Source: Isosphaeraceae bacterium
GTDB taxonomy: Bacteria; Planctomycetota; Planctomycetia; Isosphaerales; Isosphaeraceae
DNA length: 52,150 bases
Reading direction: 5' to 3'
Assembly: GCA_025356475.1 (NCBI GenBank)
Contig: JANXSX010000041.1
Span: 1-52,150, forward strand
Shown here: positions 33,870 through 42,614 of the stretch, piece after piece
Position numbering within the stretch: the first letter of the stretch is position 1
Layout of the letters: every line of letters starts with the position of its first letter
Translations under genes and position numbers: made by a program
Notes under the pieces: generated by a model
The model's input: the letters and a program-made list of their open reading frames with translations, nothing else
Database searches by the model: none
What the model was told of the DNA's origin: nothing

Positions 33870-35324
33870 CTAACGAATGTAGCGAATTTCTCGTGGGTCG
33901 GGAACCCAATAAACCGATTGACCAAAAACTCGGAGAGGGACAACCTGACCAGGAAGGTGGACTAAGAACGGCTTGCCTAAGAACATTCCCCGGTGAACAA
34001 CAGGGCTTTCGTCCCAAAATCGCGAGTCGTTCGAGACTGCGCTGTTGTCCCCCAGGACAAAGAACTGGTTCTCGCCAAGTTGATAAGGAGCATCGACCCC
34101 GAACGGTCGTCGAGGCGTGTTCGCCAAGGCGGAGGTGTAATAGACGTCCCGGAACAATTTCAGGTCGCTGACCTCCAAATGGCCCTTCTTAACCCCAACA
34201 CCGACCGGACTGGCAAATCCACGAGGACCCAGGCCGTTGGGCAAGAAGTCGATCGGCTCGAATTGGAGGATCCCGTCGACTGCGACCGTGAGTCGCCGGT
34301 CAAACAACGAGGCCTCGACAAGCTGGGGCTCCCCCTTCGAGACCAGGCCCGAACCAAGACCTTTGAGGACCTCGGGGCGTCCACTCCTTCGGACCTCAAC
34401 CTGACCTTGGCCATCCACAGGCAGGGTTACGACATAACGGTCGCCGCCCCGGGAGAGCCGAATATTGACCTCCGCGAGGTCCGGACCGGGGGCGAACCTG
34501 GCCGCAAAGAAGAGGTCGGGGACCGTATTCTCCCCTCTCAGGTCCATGCCGTTGTAGGACGCAAAGTCGAGAACAGGTCCGTACTTGGCCCGATCCGCCT
34601 CCCAGTGGGTATATTCCAGCCAATCCGACTGGTCTGGGTCTAGCTCCCGGGAGGTCTCGTGGACGAATCGTGTCCCTTGGCTTGCCCAGCCGCTCTTTTG
34701 GGTTGAGGGCCGTCCGATCCCCCCTGGTCGGAACATCCAGCGAGGGTACCGATCCCCATCCTTGGGCATATAGTTGTGGTCATAGACCGCAATCCGCATC
34801 GCCCTCTGTTCCGCGAGCGCCTTGTGGGCAACCTGACCATTGATTACGACATCGCCATCAACAATCTGAACGGTCTCACCCGGCAGGCCGACGACGCGCT
34901 TCACATAAGCCTGGGTTGGCTCATTCGGGCTCTGAAAAACCGCGACTTCCCACCTCCTGGGTGCTCGGAGGTCGAAGAGGAATTTCTGGACGAGGAGCCG
35001 GTCACCATTGCACTCAACCGACGCGGCGTTCTTAAGGTCGTCCTGCCCGCAGTTGGGGCAAACCGCCCTGCCCGACCTACCCTGTTCGTCCATTCCCAGG
35101 GCGAACCGTAAACCGCAGTTGGTGCAGACAATATCCTTGTGCAGACCAAGCAGGGTTGGGGCCATTGAGCCGGTCGGGACGACATAGGCCTCGGCGGCGA
35201 AGGTCCGGAAGATCAAGATCGAGAGGGCCAAAACGACGAGAAAATCCACGGTTTGACGGACGACGCCGGGTCCGTCGTCGAGGACAGGACCGTGCGTGGG
35301 GTTCTCGCTATTTGGTTCTTGCAT
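33870..35324 (-). CDS. lepB: Signal peptidase I with Cys4 module and insertion (second copy)
   Basis: A 484-residue paralogue of the neighbouring signal peptidase. Ser53 is in VPTGSMAPTLLG and Lys142 in AYVKRVVGLPGE; VLGDNSAVSNDSR is the late box. Paired Cys67/70 and Cys89/92 repeat the zinc-type module, and a shorter beta-rich insertion (LAEVNIRLSRGGDRYVVTL) is present. One N-terminal helix anchors it. The two copies are only moderately similar, so the duplication is old and both dyads are kept. It lies between lepA and the first copy, 52 nt from each. Confidence 0.92.
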   Translation of the reverse strand: MQEPNSENPTHGPVLDDGPGVVRQTVDFLVVLALSILIFRTFAAEAYVVPTGSMAPTLLGLHKDIVCTNCGLRFALGMDEQGRSGRAVCPNCGQDDLKNAASVECNGDRLLVQKFLFDLRAPRRWEVAVFQSPNEPTQAYVKRVVGLPGETVQIVDGDVVINGQVAHKALAEQRAMRIAVYDHNYMPKDGDRYPRWMFRPGGIGRPSTQKSGWASQGTRFVHETSRELDPDQSDWLEYTHWEADRAKYGPVLDFASYNGMDLRGENTVPDLFFAARFAPGPDLAEVNIRLSRGGDRYVVTLPVDGQGQVEVRRSGRPEVLKGLGSGLVSKGEPQLVEASLFDRRLTVAVDGILQFEPIDFLPNGLGPRGFASPVGVGVKKGHLEVSDLKLFRDVYYTSALANTPRRPFGVDAPYQLGENQFFVLGDNSAVSNDSRFWDESPVVHRGMFLGKPFLVHLPGQVVPLRVFGQSVYWVPDPREIRYIR

Positions 35325-35378
35325 CAGCCCACGTGCGAGTTCGGGGTGGCTCCGAAAACGTCAAAGCAACCTAAGCCA

Positions 35379-37184
35379 TCATTCGTCGCCGTCATCCAGC
35401 ACTGAGAGGAATGCTTCCTGCGAGATCTCAACATTCCCCACCTGCTTCATCCGCTTCTTGCCTTCCTTCTGCTTCTCCAACAGTTTCCGCTTTCGCGAAA
35501 CGTCGCCGCCGTAACACTTTGCGGTCACATTCTTACGAAGGGCGGAGATTGTCTCTCGGGCTACCACACGACTCCCGATCGCCGCTTGGATCGCCACTTC
35601 GAACTGGTGCCGGCCAATCTCGGCCCGAAGCTTCTTCACCAACCGACGACCGCGACGGTCGGCATGGGCCTTGTGAACAACAATTGACAAGGCATCGACT
35701 TTCTCACCTGCCACCAGAATATCTAGGCGACAAAGTTCGTCGGCCCGGTAGCCGATCAGTTCATAATCCATGGTCCCATACCCGCGTGTCGCGCTCTTCA
35801 ACTTATCGTAGAGGTCGTAGATCATTTCGGCCAGAGGCAGCTCATAGCTCAGAATCGCCCGAGTCGGGGTCATGTACTCCGTCTTAATGTACGTCCCACG
35901 CCGGTCTTCACAGAGCTGCATGATTGCACCAATGCAATCGGACGGAAGGATGAAGTTCACCCGCGCCATTGGCTCCCGGAACTCCTCGATATCCCCGGCG
36001 TCGGGGATTCGGGTCGGATTGGCGATATGGAGAACTTCGTTCCGCTTGGTCAAGATCTCATAGGTGACGTTGGGAGCTGTCTGGACCAAGAAGAGGTTGC
36101 TCTCGCGTTCGAGCCTCTGCTGGACAATCTCCATGTGGAGCATTCCCAGGAACCCGCAGCGGAACCCGAACCCCAAGGCGTCCGACGTCTCAGGCTCGAA
36201 CGTAAAGCTGCAGTCGTTCAATGCCAGCTTCTGGAGGGCCGTTCTGAGGTCTTCAAACTGGTTGTGGGTTGCTGGAAACAGGCCACAATAAACCACCTGG
36301 ACCGGCTCTTGGTAACCCGGCAGCGGAGACTCAGCCCCACGAGGATGCTCGGTCATCGTGTCACCGATCCGGACATCCGCAAGTTGCTTGATGTTGGCGG
36401 TGACATAACCGACCTGCCCAACCCCTAACTCCTCGCAGGCGACTTCGTGAGGCCGGAACCGACCAAGACCCGTCACTTCATACGTCGTCCCACCCGCCAT
36501 CAGCCGGATCTTCTGACCGACCTTCAGGTGGCCGTCGACAACCCGTACGTAAGTCACCACACCTTGGTAATCATCAAACTTGGAGTCGAAGATCAATGCC
36601 CGAAGCGGAGCACTCGGGTTCCCTGCCGGGTGGGGGACCCGCGCGATGATCGCCTTGAAGATCTCACCGACACCCTCACCGGTCTTGGCCGAACAGGCGA
36701 GGACTTCGTCGGGATTGACCCCCAATGTGTTAAACAATTCTTCCTTGACATCGTCAGGACGAGCGGCCTGCATGTCAATCTTGTTCAGTACCGGCACGAT
36801 CGACAGGTTGCCGTTGATCGCAAGGTAAGCGTTTGCAACCGTTTGCGCCTGAACCCCTTGGGTACAATCGACGAGCAGGATCGCCCCTTCGCACGCGGCC
36901 AAGCTGCGGCTGACCTCGTAATTAAAGTCGACGTGGCCAGGAGTATCGATCAGGTTCAGTTCGTAGAGCTGACCTTCCAAGGTGTAATTGATCGCCACAG
37001 CGCGGGCTTTGATGGTGATCCCACGTTCACGTTCAAGGTCCATGTCGTCAAGCAATTGCTCACGAAACTCGCGCTGCGAGATGGCACCGGACTGGAGCAG
37101 AAGTTGATCCGCAAGGGTGCTCTTGCCGTGGTCGATGTGCGCCACGATCGAGAAGTTACGGATGAACTTGGGATCGAAGGCCAT
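35379..37184 (-). CDS. lepA: Elongation factor 4 (LepA)
   Basis: LepA/EF4 is a ribosome-bound GTPase linked to initiation and back-translocation. The 601-residue protein has full length and order: AHIDHGKSTLAD (G1), GITIKARAVAI (switch region), DTPGHVDF (G3), LNKIDM (G4), then EF-G-like domains III and V and the LepA-specific C-terminal domain (VAGEKVDALSIVVHKAHAD and GGDVSRKRKLLEKQKEGKK). The ATG at 37184 follows GGGAGATATC. It is the first gene of the lepA-lepB-lepB-lptB run, an arrangement related to the lepA-lepB pair of many bacteria. Confidence 0.96.
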   Translation of the reverse strand: MAFDPKFIRNFSIVAHIDHGKSTLADQLLLQSGAISQREFREQLLDDMDLERERGITIKARAVAINYTLEGQLYELNLIDTPGHVDFNYEVSRSLAACEGAILLVDCTQGVQAQTVANAYLAINGNLSIVPVLNKIDMQAARPDDVKEELFNTLGVNPDEVLACSAKTGEGVGEIFKAIIARVPHPAGNPSAPLRALIFDSKFDDYQGVVTYVRVVDGHLKVGQKIRLMAGGTTYEVTGLGRFRPHEVACEELGVGQVGYVTANIKQLADVRIGDTMTEHPRGAESPLPGYQEPVQVVYCGLFPATHNQFEDLRTALQKLALNDCSFTFEPETSDALGFGFRCGFLGMLHMEIVQQRLERESNLFLVQTAPNVTYEILTKRNEVLHIANPTRIPDAGDIEEFREPMARVNFILPSDCIGAIMQLCEDRRGTYIKTEYMTPTRAILSYELPLAEMIYDLYDKLKSATRGYGTMDYELIGYRADELCRLDILVAGEKVDALSIVVHKAHADRRGRRLVKKLRAEIGRHQFEVAIQAAIGSRVVARETISALRKNVTAKCYGGDVSRKRKLLEKQKEGKKRMKQVGNVEISQEAFLSVLDDGDE

Positions 37185-37768
37185 TGGGGAGATATCCCAG
37201 GGTCGAGGATGCTACCGGCGGGCGAACACTGCGAGGCAATCGCGTATGGAGTCTATTCTAACGAGAGATTCGAGAAAAGTCGCGGTGTGTTAGGGGCTCC
37301 CACGCGTGGGTTCGTTTTCTGCATGCCCAGGAATCGCGAACAAGATGCTAGTGCCCCGCCCAGACCAGGACGTCATCCCCCGGATCTTTTTCCAACCGAG
37401 GGCCGATAAAACGCCGCTGAGGGTAAACCCATCGATGCTATCAATCAATCGTGCTTTTCAGGGGTTGTCGTTGATGTTGACCCTTCATGGAGCATCATGT
37501 TCAGAAAGTTGAGAGACCAAACGTGGTTTCTCACGGTTTTTTGACAAAAGGCTGTCACACGCACGCATCTGCTCTGTACGTGTGAGCGTCCACTTTGCTT
37601 AACAAGCGTGTGCGATGTCAAAAAAGAGTGATACCTCCGCTTTTTTTGTGGCGGTCCGACATCGCTCTCCGGTATGTTAAGTGTTCAACTCTCCTACGCG
37701 GTGTGACCTCCTTCCCGAGCGTCTCGCCCGAACATCTTGATCCTCATCTCTGAGTCTGGGAGCATCCA
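37185..37768. other. Divergent intergenic region, lepA / surface protein
   Basis: This 584-nt gap must hold promoters for both flanking genes. An interrupted inverted repeat, TCACACG (37555-37561) and CGTGTGA (37579-37585), lies about 180 nt before the surface-protein start. A TTGACA at 37541 has no good -10 partner at 17 nt. A T7 run occurs near 37643. The upstream half reads as unique non-coding DNA. Confidence 0.4.
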
Positions 37769-40465
37769 TTGTCATACGAGCTCGCGCGCACTTGGCTGCA
37801 TTTGTTTCGGTCAGTCTCGCCACGGGTTGGGACTTCGACGAAGACAAATTCTCGGATGAATCGGTCGAGGAGACTTGATCTCGACCGACTTGAAGAACGC
37901 GTCGTGATGTCGGTTACGATCGCGACGACGAACAACAGTGGTGCCGGTTATGCGGGCATGGACTTTAGCCAGAGTAGCGGGGGTTATGTTCCTCCCGATA
38001 CGAATGGTGCCGCAGGCCCGAACGCCTACGTGGAGACCGTCAACCAATCGGTCGCCCTCTACACCTCGAGAGCGACCGGTGCCACTTCGGTTCGCACTTC
38101 TCTAAGCTCGTTCTACTTCACGACGGGTGGCCTGAGCCGCGCTGACGGTGGTTCTGGACTCTCCGACCCGATCGTCACGTATAACGATCAGATTGGACGG
38201 TTCATTGTTGGTGACCAAGATGTGAACTTTAGCACACACGTCAGCAGTTTTGATATCGCGGTCTCAACGACGAGCAATCCGAGCACACTGACGAAAACAG
38301 ATTGGAACTTCTACAAGATCACAACAACGGAGAGTGGTTACGACGCCGATTATCCTGGGAACTTCGGCTACAACCACGACGCGTTCGTCTTCACATTGAA
38401 CATGTTCGGCTCATTGTTCCACACGCAGGTAGTCTCGGTAAACAACGCGGACCTGGCGAGTGGTGTCAGCCAAGCTGCTCTGCACACCTACAAGAATGAC
38501 CTGAATGACGGCAGCCTCCGTCCGGTGGTCATGCACGACTCAGTCGCGGGCGACCCGATGTGGCTGCTCACCGAGCACGGGGATAACAAGTCCATTGACG
38601 TGATCAAGATGGGGGGCGTCCTCTCAACGTTTGCCACTTTCAACTTCACCAACTTGCCAGTCGCCTCCTACACCCGACCGGTCAGTCCCTTGAACCCCAA
38701 CGGAGCTGTCATCACGAACAACATGGACTCGCGGATCCTCAAATCCGCCGAGTCCAAGAATGTGATCGTGGCCAGTCATAGTGTGGCTGTCAGCACCACC
38801 GAGGATGACGCCCAGTGGTACGCAGTGGACGTGAGTAGCGGAACTCCAAAACTCAAGGATCAGGGTCGGGTCGGATCGGGGTCGAATACCTTTACCTACT
38901 TCCCGAGTGTGGACATCAATCCGTCGGGCCAGATCGGCATGACGTACATAAAGTCGGGTAAAGATACAACGACAGATTACATGTCGATGTACGTTACCGG
39001 TCGTAACGCGACTGATACTCCGGGGACCATGCAGACGCCGATCGTCGTCCCAGCAGGCAAGGGAGTTGCGAACTACAAGGACTTCACGAGCGGAGGGCGG
39101 GCTGGAGACCTGAGCGGCATCAATGTCGACCCCATCGACGGCAGCTTTTGGGCTGTGAACGAGTTCGCGACTGCGACTGGCCCCTCGGCCAATTGGGGGA
39201 CGGCGATCGCCAACTTCATGATCAGCAACCCGGCTCCCTCGACAGATATGTCGGTGGTGCTGAGTGGCCCGTCATCCGTGACTGCCGGCACCAATGCAAC
39301 ATATACGATTACAATCACGAATAACGGACCGAATGCGGCGTCCGGGGTGGTCATCACAGACATCCTTCCCACGGGGTCGAACTTCGTCTCGATCACTCAG
39401 ACTTCGGGTCTCAACAGCTTCACGCTTGCCCAGTCGAGTGGCTCGCTTACGGAGACTTCGACAACGAACATTCCGTCTGGTGCGTCGGACTCCTTCACCT
39501 TGGTCGTTGCCGCCCCAGCGACTCTGGGCAATGGGGCCGCGTTCTCCGACACCGCCAAGGTCCAGGCCACCAACCCCGATCCGAACCTGGTGAACAACTC
39601 GGCAACTGTTACAGGCACGATCCTCAACACATCGCCGAATGCTGACGTTTCTGTCAGCCTCTCGACGCTCTCCTCCGTGAGTGAGGGAGGAACCCTCACC
39701 TACACAATCAAGGTTAGCAATGCTGGTCCTGGTTCCGCCTCAACCGTTGTGCTAAAAGACACGCTTGCCTCCCTTTTCACCTACAAGTCGTCCACGACCT
39801 CCCAAGGTTCGGTGAGCGTCTCGGGCGGTGTCGTCACCTTCGCAATGGGGACGATCGCCTCTGGCTCGGGCGTGACAGCAACCATCGTCGTTCAGGCAAC
39901 TGAGGATGGGAGTACGAGTAATTCGGCCTCGGTGACCTCCACGACCCCCGACTCGAACTCAGCCAACAACTCCGCAAGTGTTTCCACCACGGTCACGGAA
40001 CCATCGATTACCGTCTCGGGAGCGATCACGACGATCAGTATGACTTTGAGCAACTTCCAAGTGGCCAACTTCAGCCATGCGAGCGGGGTCGAGTCGGCCA
40101 GCTCCTTTATCGCCTCGATCAACTGGGGGGATGGTTCTAAATCAACAGGCACGATTACATCCAACGGCTCGACCTACTTGGTGAGCGGCTCGCATACGTA
40201 CAAACAATTAGGCGTTCACACGATCACCACATCGGTGATCGAGAGCGGGAATTCCCCCAACGAACTGATCAACAAGTTCGGTGATAACCCTGCCTTGGCC
40301 ACCCCCAGGGAGCGAGACATTGTCCAGCTTCCTCACCCCACCAGGTTCTCACACCACAAAAAAGGGCATGCATCCGTCAAAGTGAAGACGCCATTGACCA
40401 ACGTCAACATCGCCAAGATCAGCCACCATGCTGCAAGTCCGATGACGAAGCGGAAGCCCCGCTAA
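37769..40465 (+). CDS. Large exported surface protein with DUF11 domains
   Basis: An 898-residue protein. The N-terminus carries RRLDLDRLEERVVMSVT, a motif typical of planctomycete exported proteins (family knowledge). A beta-rich domain follows (residues about 60-480, with PPDTNGAAGPNAYVETVNQ and SDPIVTYNDQIGRFIVGDQ), then two DUF11 repeats of about 115-120 residues (from DMSVVLSGPSSVTAGTNATY and from DVSVSLSTLSSVSEGGTLTY), a PKD-like stretch with INWGDGSKSTG and SHTYKQLGVHT, and a His/Lys/Arg-rich tail. It is probably displayed outside the cell. The start is TTG (37769) with GGGAG nearby; ATG at 37856 is an alternative, closer to the LEER motif. The Ser/Thr/Asn-rich composition differs from its neighbours. 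Confidence 0.88.
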   Translation: MSYELARTWLHLFRSVSPRVGTSTKTNSRMNRSRRLDLDRLEERVVMSVTIATTNNSGAGYAGMDFSQSSGGYVPPDTNGAAGPNAYVETVNQSVALYTSRATGATSVRTSLSSFYFTTGGLSRADGGSGLSDPIVTYNDQIGRFIVGDQDVNFSTHVSSFDIAVSTTSNPSTLTKTDWNFYKITTTESGYDADYPGNFGYNHDAFVFTLNMFGSLFHTQVVSVNNADLASGVSQAALHTYKNDLNDGSLRPVVMHDSVAGDPMWLLTEHGDNKSIDVIKMGGVLSTFATFNFTNLPVASYTRPVSPLNPNGAVITNNMDSRILKSAESKNVIVASHSVAVSTTEDDAQWYAVDVSSGTPKLKDQGRVGSGSNTFTYFPSVDINPSGQIGMTYIKSGKDTTTDYMSMYVTGRNATDTPGTMQTPIVVPAGKGVANYKDFTSGGRAGDLSGINVDPIDGSFWAVNEFATATGPSANWGTAIANFMISNPAPSTDMSVVLSGPSSVTAGTNATYTITITNNGPNAASGVVITDILPTGSNFVSITQTSGLNSFTLAQSSGSLTETSTTNIPSGASDSFTLVVAAPATLGNGAAFSDTAKVQATNPDPNLVNNSATVTGTILNTSPNADVSVSLSTLSSVSEGGTLTYTIKVSNAGPGSASTVVLKDTLASLFTYKSSTTSQGSVSVSGGVVTFAMGTIASGSGVTATIVVQATEDGSTSNSASVTSTTPDSNSANNSASVSTTVTEPSITVSGAITTISMTLSNFQVANFSHASGVESASSFIASINWGDGSKSTGTITSNGSTYLVSGSHTYKQLGVHTITTSVIESGNSPNELINKFGDNPALATPRERDIVQLPHPTRFSHHKKGHASVKVKTPLTNVNIAKISHHAASPMTKRKPR

Positions 40466-40560
40466 TATTGCGAGCCTGGCAGACGCGGTCGCCCTGGGCT
40501 TACGCGTGAGCGATGGTACAAAGCCATTGCACATGCATGATTCCGGGGCGATCTTGATAT

Positions 40561-40576
40561 TTGTTCTTAAGAACAA
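40561..40576. promoter_or_regulatory. 16-bp perfect palindrome between convergent genes
   Basis: TTGTTCTTAAGAACAA is a perfect palindrome in the 120-nt gap between the surface-protein stop and the ROK-gene stop. As RNA it forms a 6-bp stem with a TTAA loop, so it may mark a bidirectional 3' end; it could also be a protein-binding site. Confidence 0.35.
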
Positions 40577-40585
40577 GTCTCAATG

Positions 40586-41572
40586 TCAGGGAGTCTTAAA
40601 CTTCATCCGTGCATAGCCGGCTGCACCAATGAAGCCGGCATCGCCGCCGAGTTCGGCGTACTCCACCCGAGTCCGCGCAGCACAGATCGGGAAAGCCAGC
40701 TTCTGAATCCCCTCACGGATCATGTTCAAAAAGTTCGGTCCAGCGGCGATCATACCGCCACCGAAGAGGACCATGTCGGGATCAAACGAGTGCATCAGAT
40801 TGACGGCACCAACGGCGAGGTAGTGCGCAGTCTCCTCCATCAGCTTGACTGCTAATGGGTCGCCTGCTTCGGCCGCTAGGTCAATAATCCTGCTGGTTAG
40901 GGGACCCTCGGCCAGATGTTCGCCCAGTGATGAGACCGCCCCGCCCTCAAGCGCTTCATGCGCCCGCTTCACCAGCGAGGTTGCTGAGGCATAGGCTTCG
41001 AGATGCCCGTGCTGACCGCATGAGCAGAGCCGGCCATTCTCCATTTGAATAATGATGTGACCACATTCTGCGCCATGACTATGACGGCCTTCGATGATCT
41101 GTCCTTCGTTGACGACCCCGCAACCGATCCCCGTACCCAAAGTCAAAAGCACGACCGTATGAGCCCCTCGACCCGCGCCCGCCCAGAATTCGCCATAAGC
41201 AGCGGCGTTGGCATCGTTCTGGAATGCGACCGACCTGTTGAGGCGGGTTGCTAACTCATCACGAATCGGAAAGTTGCTCCAGTTGGGGAAATTCACAGGA
41301 TGAATGAGCATCCCCGCCGGAAGGTCAAGAGTTCCCGGCGAGCCAAGCCCGATCGACTGGATCTGGTCCCACGCGAGGCCGCTCGACTCGACAGCCTTCC
41401 GAGCGGCAATCGCCAGGTTATCGGTCCCGATTTGAGGTCCCTGCTCAGTCTCTGTCGGGAGGCTGACGGCGGAGAGAGGCTTACCTGTGTCGTCGACAAC
41501 CCCGCTCTTGATGTTAGTTCCACCCAGGTCGATCCCAAGATGAAAGGGCGGAAGATAGCCGGCGGAACTCAT
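40586..41572 (-). CDS. ROK-family sugar kinase (glucokinase-like)
   Basis: A 328-residue ROK protein. The ATP-binding motif LGIDLGGTNIKSGVVDD opens the chain; GLGSPGTLDL and NDANAAAYGEFWAGAG mark the sugar site, and LTLGTGIGCGVV the second phosphate loop. The ROK zinc motif is present as AECGHIII...CSCGQHGHLE. With no N-terminal helix-turn-helix, it is an enzyme rather than a ROK repressor; glucose is the most likely substrate, but other hexoses are possible. It is divergent from the DUF1570-like gene. Confidence 0.92.
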   Translation of the reverse strand: MSSAGYLPPFHLGIDLGGTNIKSGVVDDTGKPLSAVSLPTETEQGPQIGTDNLAIAARKAVESSGLAWDQIQSIGLGSPGTLDLPAGMLIHPVNFPNWSNFPIRDELATRLNRSVAFQNDANAAAYGEFWAGAGRGAHTVVLLTLGTGIGCGVVNEGQIIEGRHSHGAECGHIIIQMENGRLCSCGQHGHLEAYASATSLVKRAHEALEGGAVSSLGEHLAEGPLTSRIIDLAAEAGDPLAVKLMEETAHYLAVGAVNLMHSFDPDMVLFGGGMIAAGPNFLNMIREGIQKLAFPICAARTRVEYAELGGDAGFIGAAGYARMKFKTP

Positions 41573-41684
41573 GAAAAGCCTCAGGAAAGGGACAGACCCG
41601 CTCGCGACGACTGGACAACGATCAATTTCAGAGTCTAATAGAACGGCGATGGCGTGGTCAATTCACCCCACGAGAGGAAAGTTC

Positions 41685-42602
41685 ATGCTTGATTCTCGCC
41701 TGAGCCGACGCACGTGGTTGACCTCGGTGCTCGTCGGGAGTTTCACGCCTGGGCACTGCCGCGCTGATGCTCTAGCCGCAGTTCGGGATCGCGGCAAGAA
41801 GGCAGGTCTGGGGGTGTTTCAGCTCAGCCCCTCCAAAGAGTTCCAGGCCATCGGTGATGCCCCAGCTCGATTCCGTCTCGAAGCGCTCGACCGGTGCGAC
41901 CGACTCGCCAAGGTCTTCCGCGAGCACTTCCGCTTGAAGGGTTTCGAAGTCACGAAGCCGGAGGAATTGCTCACCCTTGTCACCTTGAAGTCACCCGAGT
42001 CCTATGCCGCTTATTCAGGCAGGCCTCTGGAAACCGCGATCGGTGGTCACTACGACCTCGATCGCAACGAGCTGGTCATGTTCGACCTTCGACAAGACGA
42101 ATCCAAAGGTATCGCCCGACCGGTCGATGCAAACAACCTCGTTTTGATCCATGAGGCGACCCACCTGCTCTGTTTCAATACCGGTTTATTAAGCCGGGCG
42201 AACGAACCACCTCAGGCCCTCAGCGAAGGGCTGGCATGCTATGGCGAAACGTGGCGACCGAAGGTCAAGAATGCCAGTTTCGGCGGCCAGAATCCGGGCA
42301 GAGCCCAGGTCTTTACCGAGTCCAAGGCGGCTGGCCTTGAGTGGATTCCCCTCGATCGGTTAGTTGCTGATGATGGACTCTTTGGGGACGCCAAGACCCA
42401 ACAGCTCGCCTACGCGGAGTCGTGGTTCCTGGTCTGGAATCTGGTTGGGAATGTCTCGAAGCGCGAGAAGCTCAAGGCCACTTTGAGCAAACTTGCCCAG
42501 GAAAAGACCCCCGCCGCGCGGGTCGCGGCGGTAGTCGATGGTTTGGGAATCGGTGCCCAGTACGATGAAGAGCTCCGCCGCCTCGCTCGCTGGAAGCGCT
42601 GA
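41685..42602 (+). CDS. DUF1570-like exported metallopeptidase
   Basis: A 305-residue protein with an N-terminal Arg-Arg hydrophobic leader (SRRTWLTSVLVGSF), possibly Tat-type. The zinc motif HEATH lies at residues 156-160 in LVLIHEATHLLCFNTGL, and the downstream SEGLACYGE (about 180-188) could give the third ligand, as in gluzincin peptidases. This pattern is shared by the DUF1570 family common in planctomycetes. The substrate is unknown. ATG 41685 follows GAGAGGAAAG; the in-frame extension upstream overlaps the ROK start region and is not used. It converges on secA with a 12-nt gap. Confidence 0.85.
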   Translation: MLDSRLSRRTWLTSVLVGSFTPGHCRADALAAVRDRGKKAGLGVFQLSPSKEFQAIGDAPARFRLEALDRCDRLAKVFREHFRLKGFEVTKPEELLTLVTLKSPESYAAYSGRPLETAIGGHYDLDRNELVMFDLRQDESKGIARPVDANNLVLIHEATHLLCFNTGLLSRANEPPQALSEGLACYGETWRPKVKNASFGGQNPGRAQVFTESKAAGLEWIPLDRLVADDGLFGDAKTQQLAYAESWFLVWNLVGNVSKREKLKATLSKLAQEKTPAARVAAVVDGLGIGAQYDEELRRLARWKR

Positions 42603-42614
42603 GCCCAACGCTGA

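Noticed and set aside
37541-37570. TTGACA as a -35 element for the surface protein
   Set aside because: No acceptable -10 sequence at 16-18 nt; it remains only a hexamer match.
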